Origin: an uncultured Pelagibacteraceae bacterium
GTDB taxonomy: Bacteria; Pseudomonadota; Alphaproteobacteria; Pelagibacterales; Pelagibacteraceae
Direction: 5' to 3'
DNA: 47,273 nucleotides
Assembly (NCBI GenBank): GCA_902517455.1
Contig: CABYCN010000005.1
Location: 1-47,273 of the forward strand
A model generated the notes under the pieces. It did no database searches and was not told the DNA's origin. It saw only the letters and a program-made list of their open reading frames with translations. Each line of letters starts with the position of its first letter. Position 1 is the stretch's first letter. This document shows positions 1 through 7,652 of this stretch, in pieces. The translations under genes were made by a program, and so were the position numbers.

Positions 1-2012
1 CTTCAATAATTAGATACTTGGAAGGCGATGGTAAAGATAGAAGAATTTTAGATGTAATTGATAACGGTATTGGTATTAAACAAGAAGATTTTGAAAAAAC
101 AATTCTTAGTATTGGTGAGGATAATAAACTAGATAAATTACATTTGATGGGTCAATTTGGTCAAGGTGGTTCTTCAACTTTCAAATTTGCAGAATATACA
201 TTAATAGCATCAAAATATTATAATTCTGATTTAATATCATTTACAATTGTTTGGCATGATGAACCAAAAGATGAAGAAAGGGTAAAGGCAGGTTCATACG
301 TTTATATCACTCACAATGAATTGCCTTTTGCTGTAGAAGCTAAAGAAATAGATAAACAGATATTCCAACAAGGGACTATAGTTAGACACTTTGGTTATGA
401 TTTAACTAAATATACATCTGCTAGAGGACAAAATAGTTTGTATTTAACTTTACAAAAAACATTATTTGATCCACCCCTACCAATATATTTTATGAATATA
501 AAGGATAAGTATAACAGGACTATTAAAGGGACGAGAGCTGCTTTACTAGGAGGATTAGATCCAGAGGACAGTGATTCAAAATTAAATATATTACATTCTG
601 AACCTATAGCCTCAAAAAAAATAAGAAATGGTGATTTAGGATCAATTAAGATCGAATATTGGGTAGTTAAAAAAGAAAAATCAAATTGGGATCCAAAAAC
701 AAAAAAAAGAATTCCAGCTAAAAAACCTCTACATAGTCATATTGATAGATATAAACCGATAATTTTTACTCATAATGGTCAAAATCAGTACGAACTAGGT
801 AATAGTTTAATTAAACGTGAAATGGGACTTGAGTATTTGGCAAAAGAAAGTCTTGTCATACATGTAAACTGTGATGATTTATCATTGAGAGCTAAAAGGA
901 AGTTTTTCAACTCTACTAGAGAAAGTGCTACTGAGGGAATATCTGAATATGCAAGTATAATAGATTCTTTAGTTGAACATATTAGATCTGATGAAGAGTT
1001 AGAAAGACTAAATGCTAAAGCTGCAGAAGAATTGGCAAATGATGATGAGTCGATTTCTAAAGAAGATTTACAAAAAGATATCGCTAAGTTCATTGAAGCT
1101 ACTGGAGGACTTATAGATGGCATAACTGGTCCTACCGATCAACCATCCGATGTAGAAGGTCCTGTTGTTAGACGACCAAGAATAAATCGTGTTAGACCTA
1201 GACCAATTAGAAAAGAAATAAAATTAAATGAACCTCCAACCTATATAAACTTTTTGTGGGAGTCTGATGAAATTAAGTTTTATAATTCACAAGAAAGATA
1301 TCTACGTATCGTAACAGATGCAAATTCAAATTATGAAGAAAAAATATCAATTGAAATTGATGATAATTTTTCTTTAGTCTCAAGAACTAAATTAACAAAT
1401 GGACGAATGAGAATTTGTTTAAGATGTAATGATAATGTTAAAATTGGTCAAAAAGGTAAAATTTCAATTAAATTAAAATGTGATCAATCAAATATTGACC
1501 TGTCAGATAGTAAAAATTACATAATCAAAGATGTACCTAAAGAAATTTCTAAATCAAAACCTATGATCCCTAACATAAATATTAAAGAGGTGAATGGTAT
1601 TCAGGATGAAAATTGGGAACAATTGTTTGACGATTATGATAATGATCCTGAAAAAGGTAATGAGTCAGGTGTTTCTTTTCATTATAAAAAAATTGATACA
1701 GCTGATAAAAAATGTATTAATGTTTATTATAATAACAAATATCAACCATTTGTTAATACTTTATCAAATCTTACCAAAAGCAACTCAGTAAAACATCCTT
1801 TGTTAGTTAAAAAGTATCGTACTTTTTTAATGTGTGTTGCCTATCTACAGATTGATCAAGAGAATAAAAAAGATAAATCTCAGGATATGCCTGATTTAAA
1901 TTCAGAAAATGAAAAAGTAGTTTTTGCAATGCAATCTAAATTTAAAAAATCGGCAGCTACAGCTGCATTGTTGCTAGCTAAAAATTTCGTTTTAAATAAA
2001 GAAACTGATTAG
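1..2012 (+). CDS. GHKL-type ATPase (HATPase_c_3/MORC-like), 5' end outside window
   Basis: The reading frame is open to the left edge (SIIRYLEGDGKD...), so the TTG at 18 is not the real start and the N-terminal part, including the N box, is missing. A DNGIGI motif lies about 20 residues into the visible part and a glycine-rich GQFGQGGSS lid motif about 30 residues later. These are the nucleotide-binding boxes of the GHKL superfamily (Hsp90, MutL, gyrase B, MORC). The remainder of about 600 residues has an acidic linker near residue 340, a Pro/Arg-rich hinge (PRINRVRPRPIRKE) and a beta-rich region. No histidine kinase phospho-acceptor or response partner is seen. Stand-alone proteins of this kind occur in defence loci, which is inference here. 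The stop is TAG at 2010-2012 and an open frame continues directly behind it. Confidence 0.72.
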   Translation, partial: SIIRYLEGDGKDRRILDVIDNGIGIKQEDFEKTILSIGEDNKLDKLHLMGQFGQGGSSTFKFAEYTLIASKYYNSDLISFTIVWHDEPKDEERVKAGSYVYITHNELPFAVEAKEIDKQIFQQGTIVRHFGYDLTKYTSARGQNSLYLTLQKTLFDPPLPIYFMNIKDKYNRTIKGTRAALLGGLDPEDSDSKLNILHSEPIASKKIRNGDLGSIKIEYWVVKKEKSNWDPKTKKRIPAKKPLHSHIDRYKPIIFTHNGQNQYELGNSLIKREMGLEYLAKESLVIHVNCDDLSLRAKRKFFNSTRESATEGISEYASIIDSLVEHIRSDEELERLNAKAAEELANDDESISKEDLQKDIAKFIEATGGLIDGITGPTDQPSDVEGPVVRRPRINRVRPRPIRKEIKLNEPPTYINFLWESDEIKFYNSQERYLRIVTDANSNYEEKISIEIDDNFSLVSRTKLTNGRMRICLRCNDNVKIGQKGKISIKLKCDQSNIDLSDSKNYIIKDVPKEISKSKPMIPNINIKEVNGIQDENWEQLFDDYDNDPEKGNESGVSFHYKKIDTADKKCINVYYNNKYQPFVNTLSNLTKSNSVKHPLLVKKYRTFLMCVAYLQIDQENKKDKSQDMPDLNSENEKVVFAMQSKFKKSAATAALLLAKNFVLNKETD

Positions 2013-2015
2013 ACT

Positions 2016-2321
2016 TTGCATAAACTAATTGATAAAATAAAACATAATAATAATTCAGTTGGAGAACTTAATAAAAAAGTTTTATATAAGTATATATTGC
2101 TAGCTGAACATTTGATGTTTACGAGAAGAGAAGGGGAAGCTGAAAGGTTATTAGAAAGCTTAGACTTTAATCATGATGATATTAAGTCCTTTTTAACTGA
2201 AGTCAGGTTCGCCAGAGACCATAATTTAGCTACAGTAGAACTCTCTCCTGATGATGTATCTAGGCTTATAAAGGGTGATCTTCCACTTGATATAACTATT
2301 AAAAAATCCTCTCTTAATTAG
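2016..2321 (+). CDS. Small hypothetical protein in frame behind the GHKL ATPase
   Basis: This 101-residue frame starts at TTG (2016-2018), three bases after the amber stop of the ATPase and in the same frame. It could be a separate small gene, a C-terminal tail released by a nonsense mutation, or a stop-codon readthrough product. The sequence is charged and mostly helical in character (KVLYKYILLAEHLMFTRREG, then EAERLLESLDF), with no signal peptide or membrane segment. I do not recognise a family. Its position makes it a likely partner of the ATPase. No strong Shine-Dalgarno sequence precedes the TTG, and the first in-frame ATG (about residue 34) would lose a third of the protein. Confidence 0.5.
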   Translation: MHKLIDKIKHNNNSVGELNKKVLYKYILLAEHLMFTRREGEAERLLESLDFNHDDIKSFLTEVRFARDHNLATVELSPDDVSRLIKGDLPLDITIKKSSLN

Positions 2322-2863
2322 CTTCTTTGATCTATCTTAGGGGTTATTTAACTCCTTAATATGCTATATTATTGATAGTTTATTGAGTCGATATTCCTAA
2401 TATAACAGCATTTATAGGTAATATTTGTTTACTAATATATAAAGTATTACTTTAAGTATTAATTATAAACAACTGTTATTATTATTTTATTTATACATAA
2501 CTAAATAACAAAAATTAAGAATATTTTACCAATAATACCTAAATTAAAATCAATTATATCCTAGAAATCCATAATCTATTAAGGAATATCAAATTATCCT
2601 TTAAAATAGAGACTTTTAGAGCTGTGTTATAATCAAAAATAAAAAAAATAGGGCAGTCTAAAACTATTGATATTGTTGAATAGTAAAGCGATGCACTAAT
2701 TGAATATGCCTTTTAAACGTCCATAGAGGGGTCAATTTTTAATGTAGGTTCATATTCGGTACAACTGAAGGCTGAATTAAATTATTTTACTAATATAAAG
2801 TTTAAATCATTAAAAAACGTTGATTTTATTAGCTTTTTTAAAGTAAAAAAGGCTTAAAAACCA
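2322..2863. other. 542-base stretch without a convincing gene
   Basis: No ORF with protein-like composition spans this gap. Stop codons are frequent in all frames and the left part is plain AT-rich sequence. In the right part (about 2715-2856) the plus strand has an open stretch of roughly 45 codons beginning after a TAA, containing FNVGSYSVQLKAELNYF, with no usable start. It may be a decayed coding remnant. An imperfect T6/A6 hairpin (2831-2839 with 2845-2854) lies just past the stop of the minus-strand alkyltransferase-like gene. It has no U tract in the right place, so a terminator is not claimed. Confidence 0.5.
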
Positions 2864-3139
2864 TTAAATAGGTGCTTTTTCAGATCTTAGTAATTTGAGC
2901 TTTTTCTTAGTTCCACCTATTCCAGAATAACCTCCAAGCCCTCCATCTGACCTAATTACCCTATGACAAGGTATTTTAGGGGCATATGGGTTTTTAGCAC
3001 AGGCATTAGCCACAGCTCTAGCTGATTTGGGGCTTTTTATACCAATAGCCACCTGTTTATAGGTTTTAATCTTACCTTTTTGAATGGTTTTGAGATATTT
3101 CCAAACTTTTAATTGAAATTTTGTTCCTTTAAGTCTCAT
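2864..3139 (-). CDS. MGMT/Ogt-type DNA-binding-domain protein (methylated-DNA cysteine methyltransferase family)
   Basis: From the ATG at 3139 the product is 91 residues, matching only the C-terminal winged-helix domain of O6-alkylguanine-DNA alkyltransferases. The active-site motif IPCHRVIRSDG is present with Cys58. Alkyltransferase-like (ATL) proteins carry Trp at this site, so this one could still accept an alkyl group. The helix-turn-helix arginine region (SARAVANACAKNP) is also present. The family's N-terminal domain of about 70-80 residues is missing. The frame can be extended to a GTG at 3202, but that adds 21 residues unlike the family and runs into a GC-rich island, so ATG is preferred. 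The gene stands alone between two gaps. Confidence 0.8.
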   Translation of the reverse strand: MRLKGTKFQLKVWKYLKTIQKGKIKTYKQVAIGIKSPKSARAVANACAKNPYAPKIPCHRVIRSDGGLGGYSGIGGTKKKLKLLRSEKAPI

Positions 3140-3199
3140 TATTGTTGAAAAACCCCTGTTTCCTTGCACTTTTAAGGGTGCAAAGAACAGTTGTTTTGG

Positions 3200-3335
3200 C
3201 ACGTCGTTGATGCGCTACCGCCATGCCTCCCGCTCCACATGTTCAGCGATGCTTTGTAGAGCTTTCTGCCCCCTGGAATTGTACCTCTCGGCTTTTCTCC
3301 AATTGGCCAGTTAAGAGTTGCCCCTTAATTCAGAA
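3200..3335. other. GC-rich island of unknown nature
   Basis: Positions 3201-3330 contain 68 G/C of 130 bases (52%, my count), against roughly 30% in surrounding sequence. No tRNA, SRP RNA, RNase P or tmRNA tag motif was recognised, and inverted repeats inside it are short. On the minus strand, in the frame of the alkyltransferase-like gene, 31 codons are open between TAA (3311-3313) and TAG (3215-3217) and read like protein (LANWRKAERYNSRGQKAL...). A second minus frame is also open. It could be a remnant of an imported gene, a structured RNA, or an assembly chimera. Its function is unknown. Confidence 0.55.
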
Positions 3336-3424
3336 CTACATTAACAAAAGCTTTATATAATTTGTATCACTTTTTAATTGATTCATTAATTTATACTTAG
3401 ATTCATGTGAATAGTGGGGATAAA

Positions 3425-3637
3425 CTAGGCTTTAAATATAAGAACAAAATAGCTTAGAAAAAAAACTGTTGCTAATATTGATAAAAATATTGTTTCTATA
3501 CTTTTACCATGATTTTTGAATTGTATATAACTCAAAATTATAAATCCAAAGGATGTTATTAAAAACCATACTGCTGGAATTTCTCCGTCAACTGTACCCA
3601 TAATTTTATAATTTAAACTATTGACATTAAAAATCAC
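3425..3637 (-). CDS. Small two-segment membrane protein, hypothetical
   Basis: The frame gives 70 residues from GTG at 3637, or 58 from the ATG at 3601 (MGTVDGEIP...). Two hydrophobic stretches follow, AVWFLITSFGFIILSYI and TIFLSILATVFFLSYFVLIF, separated by a short charged loop (QFKNHGKSIE). This predicts a helical hairpin in the inner membrane with the short N-terminus and the tail on the same side. No family is recognised. It is transcribed divergently from the integrase gene and a perfect dyad lies between the two, so the pair may share regulation. Start choice is open: an AGGTG sits on the GTG itself, and the ATG has no clear ribosome binding site. Confidence 0.5.
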   Translation of the reverse strand: MIFNVNSLNYKIMGTVDGEIPAVWFLITSFGFIILSYIQFKNHGKSIETIFLSILATVFFLSYFVLIFKA

Positions 3638-3647
3638 CTATTATATA

Positions 3648-3674
3648 TTTCCGATAATTAATGATTATCGGAAA
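3648..3674. repeat. Perfect 11-bp inverted repeat with 5-bp spacer next to the integrase
   Basis: The arm TTTCCGATAAT (3648-3658) is repeated exactly as its reverse complement ATTATCGGAAA (3664-3674) around TAATG. The dyad ends 11 bases before the integrase ATG and 11 bases after the GTG of the divergent small membrane gene. Read differently, arms ending in ATAA and beginning with TTAT around a 7-base centre resemble the layout of tyrosine-recombinase core sites such as dif. An operator for the divergent pair is the other main reading. An intrinsic terminator is unlikely because the plus strand has A, not T, after the stem. Confidence 0.75.
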
Positions 3675-3685
3675 AAAAGCATTAT

Positions 3686-4684
3686 ATGACCTTAAAAAAA
3701 CCATTTGAGTTAGTAACTAAGAAACCTACTATTAATTATCTATCAAAAGATTTACAAAATTTAGAGGAAGAAACATTGAATAACTTAAGAGTTTCTAAAG
3801 CTCACAATACTCTAAGAGCTTATAAAGCAGATTTTAAACATTTTTCGTCTTTTTGTATTGATAATAACGTAAAATATCTTCCAACAGATCCTAGAATTGT
3901 CTCGCTATATTTAACAAAAATGGCTAAAACCTCAAAATTTAGCACGCTTAAGAGACGATTAGTATCAATAGGTGTGGTTCATAAAATAAAGGGCCAGTAT
4001 CTAGACACAAAACATCCGATGATAATGGAAAATTTACACGGAATTAAGAGGACCTTAGGGTCAAGACAAAAAGCAAAAAAACCTATATTAATCAGTGATT
4101 TAAAATTAATTATTAAAGCTATAGATGAGGAAAAACAGGATATAAAAAATAGAAAACAAGAAGTCAACAAAACATTAGAAAAATTGAGAAACAAAGCACT
4201 AATCTTAACAGGATTTTCTGGAGGCTTTAGAAGATCTGAACTGGTAAATATACTAAAAGAAGACATCGAGTTTGTTACTGAAGGAGTGAAAATTCTTATT
4301 AGAAGGTCTAAAACTGATCAAACTGGAGAAGGTAATATTAAAGCAATCCCCTATTTTGAGAATCAGAATTTTTGTCCAGTCATAGCACTTAAAAAATATA
4401 TCAATGCCAAATCAGATAACATAAATGGGGCAAAAATATTTGGAATTTCAGATAAATCCGTTGCTCTTATAATTAAAAAATACGCCAATTTGGCTGGATT
4501 GGACTCATCTAAATATTCAGGTCATAGTTTAAGGTCAGGTTTTGCAACAACTGCAGCAGAATTTGGAGCTGAAGAAAGAAATATAATGGCAATGACAGGT
4601 CATAAAACATCCCAAATGGTGAGAAGATACATACAAGAAGCAAATCTATTTAAAAATAATGCTTTGAATAAAATTAAAATATGA
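3686..4684 (+). CDS. Tyrosine recombinase / site-specific integrase
   Basis: This is a complete 332-residue tyrosine recombinase. The N-terminal SAM-like core-binding domain (about residues 30-125, with HNTLRAYKADFKHF) is followed by a catalytic domain holding the full set of active-site residues: Arg182 (GGFRRSEL), Lys209 (RRSKTDQ), His280 and Arg283 (GHSLRSG), His306 (MTGHKTSQ) and nucleophile Tyr315 (RRYIQEA). It should cut and rejoin DNA at paired core sites and is not visibly degraded. It is shorter than many phage integrases and lacks an arm-binding extension, closer to Xer or integron-type enzymes in size. A perfect dyad sits directly upstream. Its TGA overlaps the ATG of the glycosyltransferase gene by 4 bases. 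No tRNA gene adjoins it. Confidence 0.93.
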   Translation: MTLKKPFELVTKKPTINYLSKDLQNLEEETLNNLRVSKAHNTLRAYKADFKHFSSFCIDNNVKYLPTDPRIVSLYLTKMAKTSKFSTLKRRLVSIGVVHKIKGQYLDTKHPMIMENLHGIKRTLGSRQKAKKPILISDLKLIIKAIDEEKQDIKNRKQEVNKTLEKLRNKALILTGFSGGFRRSELVNILKEDIEFVTEGVKILIRRSKTDQTGEGNIKAIPYFENQNFCPVIALKKYINAKSDNINGAKIFGISDKSVALIIKKYANLAGLDSSKYSGHSLRSGFATTAAEFGAEERNIMAMTGHKTSQMVRRYIQEANLFKNNALNKIKI

Positions 4685-5523
4685 TCAGTAATGTTGATGA
4701 TATAACTGTTGTTATTATTACATATAAAAGTGAAAAAATAATTCACGAATTTTTAAAAAAGATTCCAACGAATATCAAAACTATAATAATCGAAAATTCA
4801 GAAGATTATAGATTAAAGGAAAAGATTGAAAGAGATTATAAAAATATTTCTTTTTATTTAAAAAAGAATGATGGTGTAAGCTCATCTTTAAATTATGCGG
4901 TAGATAGAATATCAACAAAATATTTTTTACAAATTAGCCCCGACATAAAATTTTTATATAAAGATTTAAATCTATACAAAAACTTAGCTAAAAAACTCGA
5001 TGATAAATTTGCAGCGATAGGACCAAGATTTTTAAACGTAAAAAGTAAAAGTCATAAACAAATTAAAAAATTTAAAGAATATGATATGATAGAGTCGATA
5101 CATGGATCATGTATGTTTATTAATAAAAAATGCTTTGAGGAAATTGGTAGATTTGATGATAATTTTTTCTTATATTTTGAAGAAACCGATTATTGCTATA
5201 GAGCAAAAAAAAAAGGATATTATTCTTATCAAATTAATTCATCAAAAGTTGAATCAATAGGTAGATCGATAGATATAGATAAAAGAGATGAAAAAATGTC
5301 AAATATTCTAATTTGGCATTTTATATGGTCAAAATATTACTTTTATAAGAAGAAGCATGGTAAATTTTTAACCTTTATAATTTTTATGCCAATTTTAGTA
5401 AGAACAATTTTAAAAATATGCTTATATAAAGTAAGTGGAAATAAAAAATTCGCAAAGTATAAATTTAGATTGGATGGATTATTAAAGTCAATAACAAATA
5501 AAAAATCAAATTTAAGACCCTAA
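4681..5523 (+). CDS. Family 2 glycosyltransferase (rhamnosyltransferase-like)
   Basis: This 280-residue protein has a GT-A fold. The N-terminal strand TVVIITYKSEKII (residues 9-21) starts the nucleotide-sugar domain, QISPDIKF (85-91) stands where the metal-binding acidic motif is expected, and SCMFINKKCFEEIGRFDDNF continuing into LYFEETDYCYR (143-173) is the usual GT2 acceptor-side motif of rhamnosyl- and related transferases. A hydrophobic stretch near residues 230-250 (FLTFIIFMPILVRTILKI) suggests membrane association. It probably adds a sugar to a surface polysaccharide or lipid-linked glycan. The ATG overlaps the integrase stop (ATGA), so the two are co-translated, an unusual pairing. It converges on the next gene with three bases between stops. 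Confidence 0.85.
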   Translation: MISNVDDITVVIITYKSEKIIHEFLKKIPTNIKTIIIENSEDYRLKEKIERDYKNISFYLKKNDGVSSSLNYAVDRISTKYFLQISPDIKFLYKDLNLYKNLAKKLDDKFAAIGPRFLNVKSKSHKQIKKFKEYDMIESIHGSCMFINKKCFEEIGRFDDNFFLYFEETDYCYRAKKKGYYSYQINSSKVESIGRSIDIDKRDEKMSNILIWHFIWSKYYFYKKKHGKFLTFIIFMPILVRTILKICLYKVSGNKKFAKYKFRLDGLLKSITNKKSNLRP

Positions 5524-5526
5524 AAA

Positions 5527-6342
5527 TTAATTACCCCACACAACTCCAATTATTTTTTTTTTGTCATTATCGCTCATATTATCAAACTTTCGTGTATGCT
5601 TATCAGAGATCAAAAGTTTTGAGGTTTCCTTAAAACAATAAGTATTACTAGCATGCCAATGTGCTGAATTAAAAGATTTACCATCGGAATTCACTAATAA
5701 AACATTAAAGTTTTTATTTAAAAAAAAATTAGTTATACTTGACTTTCCACTTTCAATTTTCCATGAATCAAATTTATTTTTACAAGATTTACTCTTATAG
5801 AAATTAATATAATCTTCAGCTTTGATTAAAAAACCAGTTGTTCTCAAATGTGGATTTGGAAATGGGTTGAAATAAATATTATTTTTGATGATTTTAAAAA
5901 TAAAAGAAATTATTTTATAAAATTTTTTGAGTTTTATATTACTAGCATGACTTTCATAAGAAGCTGTCGTTCCAATTATTGTATTAATAGAATAATTATT
6001 TATTAATAATTTTAACCAATTGTTTGAAATTGGTCTTGATGAAGCATTTATATAAAAAATTAAATAATCTTTATACTTTTTTGCTATTCTATAGTAACTC
6101 CCAAAATCAAAGTCATTATTATTATTAGTATCATTGAATAATTCGAATTTTATATCTTTATTATCCAAATAATTATTGAGATAATTAATTTTATCCTTAT
6201 TCAATAGTTTGAGACAAATAATTAGTTTATGATTATAACCTGATGGAAATGATTTATAATGATCTATGAATTTTTTTAGGTCATCCTCTTCATCAAATTT
6301 TGTGAAAAGATAGCAAACTAAAATTTTGTTATAAATAATCAC
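5527..6342 (-). CDS. Glycosyltransferase-like protein (RgpF/rhamnan synthesis type)
   Basis: The product is 271 residues starting at GTG 6342. The N-terminal strand ILVCYLFTKFDEE is followed by DFDFGSYYRIAKKYKDYLIF and INASSRPISNNW (about residues 78-109). This pattern, an aspartate-rich FDFGSY segment and then a strand ending in N-x-S-x-R, resembles proteins of the rhamnan synthesis F family. Assignment is by resemblance only. No signal peptide is present and one weakly hydrophobic segment is seen near residue 143 (FYKIISFIFKIIKN). It lies 16 bases downstream of hom on the same strand and may be transcribed from that operon. Together with the convergent GT2 gene it suggests a variable surface-glycan locus at the edge of core genome. 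Confidence 0.55.
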   Translation of the reverse strand: MIIYNKILVCYLFTKFDEEDDLKKFIDHYKSFPSGYNHKLIICLKLLNKDKINYLNNYLDNKDIKFELFNDTNNNNDFDFGSYYRIAKKYKDYLIFYINASSRPISNNWLKLLINNYSINTIIGTTASYESHASNIKLKKFYKIISFIFKIIKNNIYFNPFPNPHLRTTGFLIKAEDYINFYKSKSCKNKFDSWKIESGKSSITNFFLNKNFNVLLVNSDGKSFNSAHWHASNTYCFKETSKLLISDKHTRKFDNMSDNDKKKIIGVVWGN

Positions 6343-6358
6343 ATCTAATTTATAATCT

Positions 6359-7651
6359 TTAATTAAAAAGTCTTATCAATACAGGTTTTTTAATAATATC
6401 TTTTTTCTTTTTTAGTATCGATAAACAGTTTAATGAATTAGCTTCATTTGCGTTATGAGTAATAATAACAATAGACGCAGTTTTCTTTTTGTCATTAGGG
6501 ATTTGAATTAATCTTTCAATTGAAATTTTATAATTTGCAAAAAGTTTAGTGATAGAGGAAAGGACACCCGGTTTGTCTTTTACCTCTAATCTAAAATATA
6601 AAGAATTAGAAGATAGATTTTTATTAAAAATTTTAGGTTTACCTCTTTTATATTGAGAAATTCCAAATGGATATTTTATATTTCCACGTAAAATAGATAA
6701 TAAATCGGACATTAATGCAGAAGATGTTGGACCAGGTCCAGCGCCCTCACCTTGTAAAACACTTTCACCTATTGGAAATCCATTCAAGATCACAGCATTC
6801 ATTACACCATTTACATTACCGATATATGAGTCTTTCCTTACTAAACACGGATGTACTCGTTCAAATATCTTATTATTAATAATTTCTGTAATACCTAATA
6901 ATTTTATTCTATAATTTAATTGATTTGCAATTTTGATATCAGAGTAATCTATATTTTCAATACCTTCCATTAGACATTTAGAACCTGAAATTTTTTTGTT
7001 AAATGCTAATGATGATAAAATCTTTATCTTTGAAAGTGCGTCATAACCATTAAGGTCCAATTTAGGATTACTTGGTTCAGCATATCCGAGATTTTGTGCT
7101 TTCTTTAGGACATTTTTAAAAGTATCTTTAGTTTTTTCCATCTCAGTCATGATGTAATTACAAGTGCCATTTAGTATTCCGTAAACTTTTGTAATCTTAT
7201 TTGTTGCCAGCCCTTCTTTTATTGTTCTTATAATTGGTATGCCACCAGCTACAGAAGCTTCAAATTCGAGATTAACTTTATTTTTTTCAGCTAATCTACC
7301 CAGTTTATCTCCATGTTTTGAAATTAGTGCTTTATTTGGAGTTATTACGTGTATCTTATTTTTTAAAGCTTGCTCAATTATTTTTTTTGAAATACCATCA
7401 GATAACCCAATTGCCTCAATTAATATATCAACTTTTTTTTCTTTGAAAATATTAAGCGGATTTATGTAAAATATTTTTTTGTCTATCTTATATTTTCTTT
7501 TCTTATCTTTATTTTTAGCTGAGATAGCAACAATTTTAATTTTCTTACCAGTTTTTTTTTCTATTTCTTTTTTTTTGTTATTAATTTCATTATAGAGATA
7601 AACTCCAATCTGACCCAAACCAACAACAGCTATATTTATAGTTTTTTTCAT
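6359..7651 (-). CDS. hom: Homoserine dehydrogenase
   Basis: Reduces aspartate semialdehyde to homoserine with NAD(P)H, the branch point to threonine and methionine. The 430 residues show a Rossmann motif GLGQIG (11-16), the nucleotide-contact TPNKALISKHGD around Lys106, the substrate-domain signature YGILNGTCNYIMTEM (157-171) and LGYAEPSNPKLDLNGYDA (188-205). A C-terminal ACT domain from about residue 350 (YFRLEVKDKPGVLSSITKLF) is the usual site of threonine feedback. Length matches the monofunctional type with no aspartokinase fused. The ATG is one base after the stop of the small lipoprotein gene, placing hom in the rplM-rpsI-argC operon. Homoserine feeds the O-acetylhomoserine sulfhydrylase encoded nearby. 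Confidence 0.95.
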   Translation of the reverse strand: MKKTINIAVVGLGQIGVYLYNEINNKKKEIEKKTGKKIKIVAISAKNKDKKRKYKIDKKIFYINPLNIFKEKKVDILIEAIGLSDGISKKIIEQALKNKIHVITPNKALISKHGDKLGRLAEKNKVNLEFEASVAGGIPIIRTIKEGLATNKITKVYGILNGTCNYIMTEMEKTKDTFKNVLKKAQNLGYAEPSNPKLDLNGYDALSKIKILSSLAFNKKISGSKCLMEGIENIDYSDIKIANQLNYRIKLLGITEIINNKIFERVHPCLVRKDSYIGNVNGVMNAVILNGFPIGESVLQGEGAGPGPTSSALMSDLLSILRGNIKYPFGISQYKRGKPKIFNKNLSSNSLYFRLEVKDKPGVLSSITKLFANYKISIERLIQIPNDKKKTASIVIITHNANEANSLNCLSILKKKKDIIKKPVLIRLFN

Positions 7652-7652
7652 A

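Noticed and set aside
785..1123. A 112-codon open frame on the minus strand within the GHKL ATPase gene
   Set aside because: It is a shadow of the plus-strand gene, with low-complexity Ser/Leu-rich sequence and no independent support.
2831..2855. T6/A6 hairpin as a terminator for the minus-strand alkyltransferase-like gene
   Set aside because: The stem has a bulge, is made almost only of A and T, and has no U tract in the required place on that strand.
3200..3335. GC-rich island as tRNA, tmRNA, SRP RNA or RNase P RNA
   Set aside because: No cloverleaf, tag peptide codons or conserved core motifs of these RNAs could be found on either strand.
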